A stretch of DNA of 64,000 bases from Crambe crambe (GCA_963924555.1 OZ004593.1:2414480-2478479); one strand, 5' to 3'. Positions 23,747 to 34,586 are shown, counted from the first letter of the stretch. Made by a program: numbers and translations. Notes: a model not told the origin generated them from the sequence alone.

Positions 23747-26700
23747 GGTGGTTTAATGGAGGGGAGACCATAACCCAGTCACATTCTGTTCTAATGATTG
23801 CAAGAGTTCATCATTCAGCTCAGACTGGCTGAGTGGTTCGGAAGTGGGGCCCACAAGTGCAGGGCACTTTTCTGTATTCCTTCAAATATATAATTGTGTG
23901 TACTATTTTTTGTATACATGGCAGCTCAGGATCAGTTTTCCTTTTAGTAAATCATATTAATTTTAGGAAGATGCTGGATAGTGTAAAAAATTGTGGTTTC
24001 ACAAAACTAAAGTGTGAACCTTATTAATTTTTTAATGGTGACTACTTTTTGAAATGCATTGTGCCTACCTCTGGGTTAATTACTCCTGAACCCTAATGAA
24101 CTCTCACCTCCCCAGAGCCACACACATACTCGTATGAATCAAATTATGACACAGTGTTTCCCTCAATAAGTCAGTCTGTGAATGGTATCAAATCTACATG
24201 TTCCATGAAATTATAATATGAAATTATAATATTCAATCATGACACAGGCCATCCTCGTTTCTACAACCAGTTGTTCACAGGTGTGGATGAAATTGGCCTC
24301 CTGGCTACTTTCTTAACATCTGCCACCAACACGAGTGTATACACCTTCGAAATGGCACCTGTCTTCTCCATCATGGAACTGGAGGTCCTCAGGAAACTGA
24401 GGGAGATTGTGGGGTGGGAAGGAGGACATGGAGACGGGATCTTTGCACCTGGAGGATCTGCGTCCAATCTCTATGGTCTGCTCTTGGCCCGATACCATAA
24501 GTTTCCCGAGTCAAAGAGTAAAGGTATTCAACATCTGCAGGATATGGCAATATTTTGTTCAGAGGAAGTGAGTTTTGTAGAGCAGCTAGTACATTAAAAT
24601 AGCATCTGAACCAATTTTGAGCTAAAAGATGTCAAGTCGACACAGCAAATGATAATGAAGTGGTGTCGTAGATCTGACATCACATGACTGCTCTAAATGC
24701 TAGTGGAGTGAGGGAGGTGGGATGCATGTCCTTTAACAACTGCATGTGGATAACCAGTAATGACAATTGAATAGTATTGCTCAACCTAAGCAGTAAATGA
24801 CATCTATTATTGTTGCAGGCTCATTACTCCACTCTGAAAGCGTCCTTCATCATGGGGATAGGGACTGACAACGTTGTGGAAATAAAGACAGATGAAAGGT
24901 ATTCATGTAGTTAGTTAATACACAGGAGTACATGCTAATGTGGGACACTTTCTAGACCAGATCTGATACCAGGGGACTTCTCATCCATACAGTCTTCTCA
25001 AACAGGGTGCTGAAGTGTATTCATGAGAATATAACCAGCAGGGTTCTCCCCAAAGGGTGTTAGAGAAGTGCAACACCACTTTGATGGGCCCTTTTTTTTT
25101 TCATGTGGTTACGAAACAATGTATTTTAATAGCCACAAGAATATCAAAATCCTTTAATGTGGTATTCAAGCACTGCTCTGATTGGCTTCACTGGGGAGAA
25201 CCCTGCGGCCAGCCCACTTTCTTTATCCAAACAGGGTGGCTGACAAGTACCCTATACTTCATTGCATTTGAGGAGTGGGTTTCGGTTTCTACTGTACATG
25301 TGATGTGATGATGAGGAGGATTTGGTCTTAAAATTGACCACATAAAAAGAAAGTACAGTGAAATTATAAACCGTCCCTTTGCCTTCATTATTGCAGGCAT
25401 AAGATGATAGCTGAAGAGCTGGACAAAGCCCTCACAGAGAGCAAGCAAAAGGTATGACTACAATGTTAGAATAAGGCAGACAGTTTCCCACTGGTAGTTC
25501 TAATAATGACGCGTGTTCATCTTCACAAGTTTCATGTATAATTTTAGGTATATGTGGTAAATAATTTTCGTCTATTAACTGGAAGATTTAGTAAAACCAC
25601 AAATTAGTATTGTCCACTTTGTCTGTTGAAATAGGGGGTGTGTCCCATAGCGGTGGTGGCCACTGCTGGGACCACCATCATGGGAGCCTTCGATCCTCTG
25701 GAGGAGATTGCCTACATCTGCAAAAAACATTCAGTGTGGATGCATGTGGATGGCTGCTATGGAGCATCTGCACTCATCTCACACAAGCACAGGACACTGC
25801 TTGCTGGAATTGAACAGTGAGTGAGCGAGTGAGTCCTCTGATCCTTCTTCATAGACAAATGAAGAAGGTCAGATCAGACACTACTAGACACTATATTCCT
25901 TAGACCTGATAGTGTAGTGAAAGAGCGAGTCCTCTGATCCTTCTTCATTTCCCCCTTAGACTTGGTAGCTGGAGCTAGGCTATGAGAGATAATCTGTTAT
26001 TTCTTTTGATCTAGTTTTAATCTACTGTCAGCAGATACAAATTCTATTGATGCTCACCTGTGTGTGTGATTTGACAGCAAATGACTGAATTATCTAGATT
26101 ATAAGTGGTTGGCCATTGGGAGGTTTGGTTTTGTGTTCAGTAGCTGATGTACACTTATTGAGATGCCCTTAAAGCATTAGCAGTGCCTCAGTCAGTATTG
26201 ATGTGTTTGGGTCACTGCAGCCCATGGTTTAAATGCAATTCTCAGCGTTTATCTTACATACCACTTTGTCTTGAAGGTAACTGTAAAATAATGAATAGGT
26301 ATCATTCCTGCACTCTTACTCACCAGTTCACTTAAGTCTGTAAGGAGATGCAAAGGTCATCATTGTGATGTGTATGGACATACATATATAAATTATTTAG
26401 TCACTGACCCCAATGCAGATAGCAGTGCTTGAAAGAAGGCTTTTTTGTATTGTCAGGATGTCGTGGTACATAGTGATACTCTAAAATCCCATAGCTGGTT
26501 ATTAAGAGTTCAGCTTGAGGGCTGTACTTAGATTTCACTGAGGGGCTCCTCTCATCTGTAAGTTCGATGTCACGGAAGATCGATTTCAGAAGCACAAATC
26601 CTTGCATGAAGGCAAAAATTGTCTGGGGAAATTGGCCTCCTTTATCAGTTAACTGCTACTTTAGCACTGAAATAGTGGTAACTTTGACCTAATGATTTCT

Positions 26701-27962
26701 AGGGCAGACTCAGTGTCTTGGAACCCCCACAAATCTCTCGGAGTGCCCTTGCAGTGTTCCGCTTTCCTGACAAGACATGAAGGCCTGCTGAAGGAGTCCA
26801 ACTCTGCCCACGCCTCTTACCTCTTCCAGCAGGACAAGATGAACTACGACGTGTCTTATGATTCTGGAGACAAGAGTATTCAGTGTGGGAGACTGAACGA
26901 TGTCTTCAAACTCTGGCTGATGTGGAAACAAAGGGTAAAGGATCTCAGATTGAGATATTAAACAAGGGCTAACTATTTTAGGGAGAGGAGGGTCCTCCTA
27001 CCCCTTCACCCTTTTTACACCCTGTGGTACCACAACCATACAAGCATGCCTCGTTTATAAATTCATCATCAGAGAAAGAGAATTTGATCCATGTACTGAT
27101 ATGGAAGATCATTATGCGTGATCACTTTAGCTCTACATTGAGGGAGCATTCAGTAATCGTGTTGTACATTTAGCATTTTGTCTAAAGATGCTTACGCAAG
27201 AAAGAACTATACTACATATAATTATGGAACAGAGCCATTAATAGAATGCCAAGAATGAGAGAGTGATGTGATCTATCATGAAGATGGAATAATTTTGTTG
27301 CATATAGGGAAGTAATGGATTTGAAACGCAACTGGACAAGTCGCTCCAGATGACCAGGTATCTGGTAGATGCCATCAAGAAGAGAGAAGGGTATCAACTC
27401 CTAGTTGAGGTCAGTGTAGGGCTGCATTAAGTTGGGAGGGAGGAAATACCGAAGCAGCTATGATTTTTGCCCCCTGTTAAATTTAACCCTGGGTCAGTGG
27501 TATGATTAATTAAGCCTTGGTTGTGCAGTGGTCAGGTACGGTTTAGAGCACTTCCTAGATACATCTACCTTGCCAAGACAAAATCCTAAGGCATACTTTC
27601 CCATTAGTTCAGTCTCACTGACTGAAGAGTTACTAGCTTTAATATTATAATGTTAGTAATAATTGTCTCTCTAGAATCCTGAATACACCAATGTTTGCTT
27701 CTGGTATTTCCCACCAAAAATGCGCCACCTGTGTCCCCTCGCCTTCCCTGTTAACCCTACAACTGCTAGAAAAGTGACAAAAGTAGCCGCCATAATCAAG
27801 TCTCGAATGTTGGAGAAGGGTTCTGTCATGGTCACCTATCAGCCCATGAAAATGCTCCCCAACTTTTTCCGGATGACTCTGACTACTCCAGCAACTGAGC
27901 AGGACATTAACTGGTTGCTAGGGGAGATAGAGCTACTGGGTGAAGATATTGACATAAATTAA
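23366..27962 (+). CDS. PLP-dependent acidic amino acid decarboxylase (CSAD/GADL1/GAD group)
   Basis: Exons: 23366-23461 (second in-frame ATG at 23369), 23540-23666, 24248-24567, 24819-24898, 25397-25451, 25635-25816, 26703-26934, 27308-27409 and 27675-27962. They give 493 aa (492 from the second ATG), the usual length for this group. Group II decarboxylase marks run in order: [75 protein letters not shown], the PLP-lysine box NPHK (Lys about 296), ASYLFQQDK and NFFRMTL. These enzymes decarboxylate glutamate, aspartate or cysteine sulfinate in the cytosol, giving GABA, beta-alanine or hypotaurine. Phe in QLFTG is as I recall it in CSAD rather than GAD, so a taurine or beta-alanine role is favoured but unproven. 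Fossils of its last exon recur at 31,822 and 35,067. Confidence 0.92.
23713..23742. repeat. (GA)n microsatellite
   Basis: A dinucleotide GA run in intron 2 of the decarboxylase. No other function is visible. Confidence 0.85.
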
Positions 27963-27988
27963 ACAGACATGTACATGTATAACTTTTA

Positions 27989-28000
27989 CGCGCATGCGTA
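27989..28000. promoter_or_regulatory. NRF-1-like motif upstream of aprataxin
   Basis: CGCGCATGCGTA has one mismatch to the NRF-1 consensus, 133-144 bp before the aprataxin start and only 27 bp past the decarboxylase stop. The same string, with the following TAGAG, is preserved next to the duplicated fragments at 32,590 and 35,250, marking them as copies of this promoter. Confidence 0.5.
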
Positions 28001-28132
28001 GAGGGGGATGGGATGAGATGAGGAAAAGGGTCATCAACGGGAAAGGATACGGCACGCGCGCGCGTCGTGCAGCTAGCTAGCTAGCGCGCGATATATGGGT
28101 GTTGGAAAGGGTCGTCAATTTAAGAGTAGAAA

Positions 28133-28744
28133 ATGTCAAAGAGAAAAGGAGTTGAGTTAGAAAGCCCTCAGGAGACCAAGAAGCCAAGAGTTGCTGCACC
28201 CTGGCAGAGGGGGCTCCTAGATTCCATGAAAGACCCCGAAAAGATAGTGAAATCAAATGAACTCACTGTGGTCATCAGAGATGCCTACCCAAAGGCTAGA
28301 CACCATTTCCTAGTGTTACCAAATCAAAACATAAGTGATCTCAGAGCTCTGAACAGCACACATTTAAGCCTCCTCGAGAAGATATTAGAAGATGGGAAGA
28401 CTATAGCAGATGATGTAAAGAAATCTGACAACTCTGCAAGCTTTAAGTATGGGTATCATGCATCTCCCAGTATGACACGACTCCACATGCATGTGATAAG
28501 TCAAGATTTCAACTCTCCTTGTCTCAAGAACAAGAAACACTGGAATTCATTTACCACAGACTTTTTCATGGAAGCTGAGAAAGTCATTTCTATTCTCCGG
28601 GATAAAGGCAAGGTTGATCTTGATGTGAAGGGGTTTTATGAGCCAATGTTGAAACAGGATTTAAGATGTCATGTGTGTCATGAAAAACTAAAGAACATAC
28701 CAAAGCTGAAGGAACACATTTTGAAGCATGATAAGAATAAGTAG
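28133..28744 (+). CDS. APTX: Aprataxin-like DNA 5'-adenylate hydrolase (HIT plus C2H2)
   Basis: A single exon of 203 aa. After a basic N-terminus (MSKRKG, PETKKPRV-like) comes a HIT domain with VVIRDAYPKARHHFLVLP and the histidine motif RLHMHVIS, then the aprataxin signature SQDFNSPCLKNKKHWNSF. A C-terminal C2H2 finger follows (RCHVCHEKL...LKEHILKH). Aprataxin removes AMP from abortive DNA ligation products in nuclear strand-break repair. The N-terminal FHA domain of vertebrate aprataxin, which docks XRCC1/XRCC4, is absent, as in shorter eukaryotic homologues. The first position of the H-x-H-x-H triad is Arg, but the central His (the family nucleophile) is kept. The start follows an NRF-1-like promoter. 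A decayed copy lies at 38,022-38,588. Confidence 0.92.
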   Translation: MSKRKGVELESPQETKKPRVAAPWQRGLLDSMKDPEKIVKSNELTVVIRDAYPKARHHFLVLPNQNISDLRALNSTHLSLLEKILEDGKTIADDVKKSDNSASFKYGYHASPSMTRLHMHVISQDFNSPCLKNKKHWNSFTTDFFMEAEKVISILRDKGKVDLDVKGFYEPMLKQDLRCHVCHEKLKNIPKLKEHILKHDKNK

Positions 28745-28878
28745 TAGCACCAGTAGCTAGACTCTCTTCAGTGATTCAGAACAGCTTACAGTACCCAAAC
28801 TATAGCTTTATAATGTTGAACTTTGACTTCAATCCAGCATCATGATTTTCCAAATTCCAATTTTGTTCCATCCTTCAC

Positions 28879-28963
<85 letters not shown>

Positions 28964-29186
28964 GTTTTTTTTTTCTATATGAAAATTTGCAAAAATACAT
29001 GGAGACATAAAATAGCATAGCAAGCTAGCTATAGCTAACATGTAATGCCCCACAATTATTTCTTAACAAATGGAAAGGGGGAAAAAAAATTGTACAGCTA
29101 GCTAGGCTTAGCTAGCTACAATATAGTAAACACTTTAGCTAATGTAATTCATACATGATAGCTATATGATTGCATGTCTATAATAG
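28745..29186. repeat. Aprataxin 3' flank with (ATT)n microsatellite
   Basis: The first 120 bp form the 3' flank shared with the pseudogene at 38,589 and the fragment at 32,655 (GACTTCAATCCAGCATCATG). An ATT trinucleotide tract of about 84 bp follows at 28,880-28,963. The rest is AT-rich with TAGCTAGC strings, and no gene is seen. Confidence 0.85.
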
Positions 29187-29786
29187 TTAAACAGCACGAC
29201 AGCAGCACCAGTTTGCCCCACAGCCTCTACCTAGGTGATATGTACGGGAATAGTACACCTTGAGTCCCTGGTGGGGGGCATTTCTGACTCCCGGTCTACT
29301 GGAGGGACGACCTCCGTACACGTGGAATGCACCTATGGTACTCCAAGTTCTGTGAGCTGTTTGGGGATCTTGCCCACGCAGAATATTGCTTGAACACAAC
29401 TGCACACAGGTTTCTCGATTACTGGAACTACACACTCTCTGCACAGCATATACCCAACCAGGTAGATTGCGGTTGCTGGCTAGTCCCTCGCAAGCTGATT
29501 GGGCAATTATTTCATTGGTAGGGCGAGCGCTGCTCTGTCTCCTGACACGGTCATTGCTGCCTGCTTCATCCTGAAAGAGTAATAGGCATTTTAAGGCAGG
29601 CAGATTCACTCTCTTTCATGCAGTTAGCTAGCTAGCTATACTGCAGTGCTCTTATTAATGTTTAATATCTCTTATTGGGTAAAGCCGCTGGCTGTAAGCT
29701 ATTTTTCTTACTTTTTGGATGATGGGATTGCCATAAATTGATGCAAACAGCATGCAACAAGTGAGTAGAAAGATGGTATATTTCAT
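29187..29786 (-). CDS. Class B secreted cysteine-rich precursor, copy B1
   Basis: Exon 1 is 29712-29786 and exon 2 is 29187-29570, joined in phase 0 across a 141-bp intron (152 aa). Exon 1 encodes a signal peptide (MKYTIFLLTCCMLFASIYG) plus NPIIQK. Exon 2 starts DEAGSNDRVRRQ, a furin-like RVRR site followed by Gln. The mature part has eight cysteines: one in SACEGLA, one in RVC, C-x3-C in ETCVQLC, then CGANWCCC at the end, with the conserved core GAFHVYGGRPSS. No named domain is recognised. It is secreted and likely proteolytically matured. It is head-to-head with A1, with TATAAATA 72 bp upstream of the start. Confidence 0.82.
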
Positions 29787-30528
29787 CCTGCTCTGTTAGC
29801 TATCAGATCCAGAATGACAGTTTATAAATAACTTTGCCAAGTGCAGATAGATCAGCCTATTTATAGGAACGGGGATCATGCACAGGGTTTAGAGGTCAAT
29901 CACAATCATGTCTTTCGTATGAAGAGGACGCATAGTGAACTTAGTAACCTTAGCATACGTAGCTTCAAAGTGAGATCTTTCATCTCTCTCATGTGGCTGA
30001 GAGTCAAATGATTTTATCTGTGATGGAATTAAGTTATGGGTGGTCACACAAGTTGTAAGAATTGAAAGAAGAGGCATAGTGAACTTAAAGTTCAAACTTT
30101 ATAGTCTACCACCAATTATTATTGGATTTTAGCTGTGATAGCTACATAGTCAAACAAGTTGTGAGAGGCATAGTAAACTTTGTAACATACGCAGATGATT
30201 GAATGAAAGTTCGAAGCGAGATTTAGTTACCACCTGTTATTATGTGATAGAAATGCCAGCTAGTTACTACACAAGATCAAACTTTATAAAAAAAGACTGT
30301 AGTGAACCTTAGCAAGGTTCAAAGTAAGATCATCTTAGACCCTCATTCTCATGTTGCTGTAGGATGTATATATTGCTACCACCTGTTATTGGATTTCAGA
30401 AAGTTTGTATAAAAGGAGACCTTAAGCTTTAAGATATAGCTATTCAGTTCTACTGCAGCTATATATATATATATATATATATATATAGCAATCTTATATC
30501 TACATTGATTATTTTGCTATAGGAAACA
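29787..30528. promoter_or_regulatory. Bidirectional promoter of pair B1/A1
   Basis: Opposed TATA boxes flank this interval: TATAAATA on the minus strand (29858-29865), 72 bp from the B1 start, and TATAAAAG on the plus strand (30408-30415), about 120 bp from the A1 start. Between them are degenerate repeats with AAAGTGAGATC and ACCACCTGTTATTGGATTT. A short (TA)n run (30,468-30,486) follows the plus-strand TATA box. Confidence 0.6.
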
Positions 30529-31058
30529 ATGAAATTCTTTGCTATAATTCTCCTGGCAATGTGTTGTCATTCAGCATTTGCAGCTCCAACAAGCACCAAC
30601 TCTGAAGCTACTTCTGAGTCAGAACTTGAAGTGAGTTATTATTAAAAGAATAAAACTACAGGAAGCTATGTTATTATGCTTTGCAGGTTTTAATGCGCTC
30701 AAGACGTCAAACACAACCTCATAATGGATATGAAATAGTAGCACAATCCATCTGCACTAACTTGGCCACCAAGAGCAACCGAGGTGGATGGATCTATGCT
30801 GTTCAGCGCACTTGCAGCTCCAGCAGCACAGAGACCTGTGTACAAATATGTGGCAGTCCTTACCTCCATGTTCAGGATAGACAAACTGCTTACAGCACTT
30901 GGGGGACTTTGGGAGCTTTCCATGTTTATGGTGGTCGTCCCTCAAGTAGACCAGGCACTAGAAATGCCCCTCGCCAGGGGTTAAAGGTGTACTATTCCTC
31001 AACATATCATCAACTTAGAGGCTGTGGACCTAACTGGTGCTGCTGTCATGCATCTTAA
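30529..31058 (+). CDS. Class A secreted cysteine-rich precursor, copy A1
   Basis: Exon 1 is 30529-30630 and exon 2 is 30687-31058, phase 0 across a 56-bp intron (157 aa). The signal peptide MKFFAIILLAMCCHSAFA is followed by a short acidic propeptide (SEATSESELE), then VLMRSRRQ, a furin-like RSRR site with Gln after the cut. The mature part shares the eight-Cys pattern of class B: SIC, RTC, ETCVQIC and CGPNWCCC, plus GAFHVYGGRPSSRPG. Classes A and B differ most in signal and propeptide. Function is unknown. The precursor form (acidic pro-part, dibasic cut, compact Cys-rich core) would suit a secreted defence, signalling or recognition peptide. Confidence 0.82.
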
Positions 31059-31821
31059 CTTTGGATCATTGTTTAATTTTTTGGACATATTAAAATCTAG
31101 CTAGCTAACAAGTAGCTATAACTGATTGTTTTAAGCTAACTATTGATCAATAAAGGTCTATATTCGTTATCACACAGCTTGCACATGATGAGAAAAACGA
31201 AGACAATGAAAACAGACCATGTTATGCCACTAGTTCACTAAGTTCTTCGTACTCTGGCCAAGATCAGCTTGGCCCACAGCCTCCATCTCAGTGCAGAGGT
31301 GGATCCAGGAATTTGAAAAGGGGGGTGGTGGGGGGGATGATGACAATTTGACTGTGCCCGAGTTCTATCAAGGAATTTTAGAAGGTAGCTAGATAGCTAC
31401 ACAGTGCGCGAAGTGTGCCATCTAGCACATACTTGGCATGGTCCCCCAGGAATATTTTGATTCTCTTAGCTAGCCATATTGCAGCAAAACCAAAATAAGT
31501 CAGTTTACACAATAGGCACCCACACATAGTCTGACCGCTTCGTAAAGTCAACCATTTAGCAGTCATAAGATCAGTATTATGTTCTGCTAGCTACTTTTTT
31601 ATGAAACCCCCCTGCAGTAGTGGTACACCCAGAGCTCAGCCTCTCAGTAGGGTTATTTTTGACCCCATGGAGATGAACGATGTATTTAAGGCAGGCATGC
31701 AGACTCGCTCTTATGTAGGCTATAGATTACTGTACTGTAGTGCTCTTAAGCTTTTTGCAAAGACAACAAAATACTTTTCTCATTAATATTAAGGGGCTAG
31801 GGTTAGGGCTAGGGCTTGGGA
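31059..31821. other. Intergenic spacer after A1, no gene seen
   Basis: AT-rich spacer with TAGCTA strings and a G-rich stretch near 31,310-31,340. Parts recur downstream of A2 (GATCATGTTATGCCACTAG, GAGGTGGATCCAGGAATTTG), showing that it belongs to the duplicated block. No coding sequence is supported. Confidence 0.7.
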
Positions 31822-31934
31822 CAGTCTCACTGACTGTTGAGTTGTTAGCTTCAATGTTATATCTCTGAGTACACCAATGTTTACTAGATACAACTGCAAG
31901 AAAAATGACAAAAGTAGCCGGCATCAGTCTCGCC
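31822..31934 (+). pseudogene. Fossil of decarboxylase intron 8 / exon 9 (copy 1)
   Basis: CAGTCTCACTGACTG matches decarboxylase intron 8 near 27,610. GAGTACACCAATGTTT then TGACAAAAGTAGCCG match exon 9 near 27,683 and 27,777. The middle of the exon is deleted and a TAG interrupts the frame, so only a 113-bp relic remains. It shows that the duplicated block started inside the decarboxylase gene. Confidence 0.8.
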
Positions 31935-32392
31935 TATTAGCTAATATGCTAATTTTTTGGCCTTTCATGCTTTTGAGCAATTCCCCCAAAAGTTACCCAT
32001 TTTGCTTTTAATTATGTTTGACCCCACTATATATGTACTCTGAATTGTGCCCATAATCTTACTGAAAAATCTTAGCTACACACACTTACTCAGCCTAAAG
32101 ATTGTTTAGCCATTATGTTATAGCTAGCACTGATAAGATATCATTATTGCATGCATTCCAATGATACATGGTTATAAATAATATGCATAAGATAACTAAA
32201 TATTGCTTGCTTCCTTAACGTTTGTTTGGACTCAATATAAAAAATTATTTGGTAACACTTCCGCATACATTATGCCTGAAAATTTACCTATTATGCTAGC
32301 ATTATGCCTGATGCTCGGGAGTACCTATTATGCCTTCCGGTATAATAGACTGGTCTCTAGTCACGGGACTGGGAGAAGGGGTTACTGTTGAT
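31935..32392. other. Intergenic spacer, no gene seen
   Basis: AT-rich sequence between the decarboxylase fossil and the MITE at 32,393. No homology to the neighbours and no supported reading frame. Confidence 0.6.
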
Positions 32393-32588
32393 TTCACTTC
32401 CCTTCGAACTTCCGTGAGTATATCCGTGGGGCGTGGCTCGTGATAGAGAGGTGCCATCTCCACGCTCTTTGCACAAGAGCTAGTTCAGAACAAGAGTTTC
32501 AAGTTGCTGCTAAGAGCGTAGAGATAGCTTCACTCTAGCACCTGCCACGCCCCACGGATATATTCACGGAAGTTCGAAGGGAAGTGAA
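32393..32588. mobile_element. 196-bp MITE with long terminal inverted repeats
   Basis: The left end TTCACTTCCCTTCGAACTTC continues through CCGTGGGGCGTGGC. The right end is its reverse complement, closing GAAGTTCGAAGGGAAGTGAA. The inverted repeats are about 44 bp with few mismatches around a 105-bp core. It abuts the relic of the aprataxin promoter (CGCGCATGCGTAGAG), so it inserted at or beside that promoter after duplication. Confidence 0.88.
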
Positions 32589-32706
32589 CGCGCATGCGTA
32601 GAGCGGGGGATTGGAAAGGGTCGTCAATTCAAGAAATTCGAGTGGAAATGACTGAAATACCCAAACTTGACTTCAATCCAGCATCATGATCTTCCAGATT
32701 CCAATT
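32589..32706 (+). pseudogene. Collapsed aprataxin relic: promoter fused to 3' flank
   Basis: CGCGCATGCGTAGAG and GGAAAGGGTCGTCAATT match the aprataxin promoter. They are followed, after a trace of the start region, directly by the aprataxin 3' flank (GACTTCAATCCAGCATCATG). The coding body is deleted. The relic occupies the position expected for aprataxin in a duplicated aprataxin-B-A block. Confidence 0.78.
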
Positions 32707-32861
32707 TATTTTCAAGTTTTAGCTAGCTATCACCATTATGGATTCACTATACGTATTTTCTTAGCTAGCTACTAGCTACAAATAGAAAGGGAAAATGTAC
32801 AGCCAGCTAGTAAAAGCTTTAATGTAATTCATACATGATAGCTACATGTGATATTGTATAG

Positions 32862-33453
32862 TTAAGTGGCACGACAGCAGCACCAGTTTGCCCCACAACC
32901 TCCATATCGATGTAATGTTGGGGAATAGTACACCTTGAGTCCCTGGTGAGGGGCATTTCTAGTGCCTGGTCCACTGGAGGGACGACCTCTGTACACGTGG
33001 AATGCACCTATGGTACTCCAAGTTCTGTGAGCTGTTTGGGGATCTTGCCCACGCAGAATATTGCTTGAACACAACTGCACACAGGTTTCTCGATTACTTC
33101 CACTACACACTCTCTGCACAGCATATACCCAACCAGGTAGATTGCGATTGCTGGCTAGTCCCTCACAAGCTGATTGGGCAATTATTTCATTGGTAGGGTG
33201 AGTACTGCTCTGCCTCCTGACACGGTCATTGCTGCCTGCTTCATCCTGTACAGACATAACGAAAGATTAACTATAAGCATTAAGGCAGGCAGATTCACTC
33301 TCTTTCATGCAGTTGATTAGCTAGCTACTGCAGTACTCTTATTCCTTATTGGAGCTAAGCTGTTGGCTATAGAGTTACTTTTTGGGTGATGGGATTGCCA
33401 TGAGTTGATGCAAGCAGCATGCAGTAGGTGAGTAGAAAGATGGTATATTTCAT
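32862..33453 (-). CDS. Class B secreted cysteine-rich precursor, copy B2
   Basis: Exon 1 is 33379-33453 and exon 2 is 32862-33245 (152 aa). It has the signal peptide MKYTIFLLTYCMLLASTHG, the propeptide DEAGSNDRVRR before Gln, and all eight cysteines (SAC, RVC, ETCVQLC, CGANWCCC). It is nearly identical to B1 in exon 2; changes include Gly to Arg in HVYRGRPSS. The donor is GTAACT. It is head-to-head with A2. Confidence 0.82.
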
Positions 33454-34061
33454 CTTCTTCTGTTAAATGACAGCTTACAAATAACTTTGCTAAGTGAAGA
33501 TGTTCAGCCTATTTATAGGAACAGATCAATCACATTCATGTATGCTGGCAGCTTGGTGGTGATGATTGAATGAAAGTTCAAAGTGAGATCATCTTTATAG
33601 CTAGTACCATCAGTTATAAGATCTTATCTATAAGTAGACTCATGTAGCTGTGAGTAAACATGACAGCAGCTTAAAATAAAATTATTACCAAGTTTATCAG
33701 TGATCACAGAGTTTAGACATAGATATATAGCTATCTAGATTAGTCTGGTGCAGCCAAGGGGCGGCTACACCAGACTAGGTTTAGACATACGTAGATAATG
33801 GTTTAGACAGAGGTTGACCACAATCATGTATGATGGCAGGTTGGTGAATGGAAGTTCAAAATAAGATCATCTATGGCAGGCAAAAGTAGGCTTGTCACTA
33901 CCATGCATGCAGCTAGCTATGAGTAGCTAAACAGGATGTACCACCTGTTATTGTGACAAGAAAATTTTGTATAAAAGGAAACCTTGAGGTTCAATTCTAC
34001 AGCTATATACGTATATACGTACCCATTAGCTATAACACTGATTATTTTGCTATAGGAAACA
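33454..34061. promoter_or_regulatory. Bidirectional promoter of pair B2/A2
   Basis: TATAAATA on the minus strand (33510-33517) lies 57 bp before the B2 start. TATAAAAG on the plus strand (33970-33977) lies 92 bp before the A2 start. A copy of ACCACCTGTTATTG precedes the plus-strand TATA box, and a TAGTCTGG foldback lies in the middle. Confidence 0.6.
33741..33777. repeat. TAGTCTGG foldback (copy 1)
   Basis: TAGTCTGGTGCAGCC and GGCTACACCAGACTA are near-perfect reverse complements separated by a few bases, giving a hairpin of about 15 bp. Related foldbacks occur at 36,091 and 62,287. Confidence 0.75.
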
Positions 34062-34586
34062 ATGAAATTCTTTGGTACAATTCTCCTGGCAATGTGTTGC
34101 CATTTAGCACTTGCAGCTCCAATAAATACTGACTCTGAAGCTACTTCTGATTCAGAACTTGAAGTGAGTTATGATTAAAAGAATAAAGCTATACAGGTAG
34201 CTAGCTATGCCTTGCAGGTTTTAATGCGCTCAAGACGTCAAACACAACCTCATAATGGATATGAAATAGTAGCACAGTCCATCTGCACTAACTTGGCCAC
34301 CAAGAGCAACCGAGGTAGATGGATCTATGCTGTTCAGCGCACTTGCAGCTCCAGTACAGAGACCTGTGTACAAATATGTGGCAGTCCTTACCTCCATGTT
34401 CAGGATAGACAATCTGCTTACAGCAATTGGGGTACTTTGGGAGCTTTCCATGTTTATGGTGGTCGTCCCTCAAGTAGACCAGGCACTAGAAATGCCCCTC
34501 ACCTGGGGTTAAAGGTATACTATTCCTCAACACATCATCAAGATGGAAGCTGTGGACCTAACTGGTGCTGCTGTCATGCATCTTAA
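34062..34586 (+). CDS. Class A secreted cysteine-rich precursor, copy A2
   Basis: Exon 1 is 34062-34163 and exon 2 is 34218-34586, with a 54-bp intron (156 aa). The signal peptide MKFFGTILLAMCCHLALA, an acidic propeptide, RSRR before Gln and the eight-Cys mature core ending CGPNWCCCHAS are all intact. It differs from A1 by loss of one residue in the Ser run and a few changes in the C-terminal loop (THHQDGS). Confidence 0.82.

Noticed and set aside
24571..26700. Several open frames within decarboxylase introns, both strands
   Set aside because: They lie between phase-matched exons and show no similarity to any protein I recognise.
29327..29574. Plus-strand frames over class B copies
   Set aside because: Shadows of the minus-strand class B exon 2, recurring at 33,002, 35,433, 39,423 and 40,309. 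The sense frame has the signal peptide and cysteines.
30699..30945. Antisense and frame-shifted frames over the class A exons
   Set aside because: They repeat at the same place in every copy (30,699; 34,230; 36,618; 41,822; 49,131) because the sense exon is conserved; no leader or independent homology.
31790..31822. TTAGGGCTAGGGCTTGGG resembles telomere repeats
   Set aside because: Only a few imperfect units, and a similar short run occurs at 35,030-35,066 in the duplicated block; it is part of the spacer, not an interstitial telomere.
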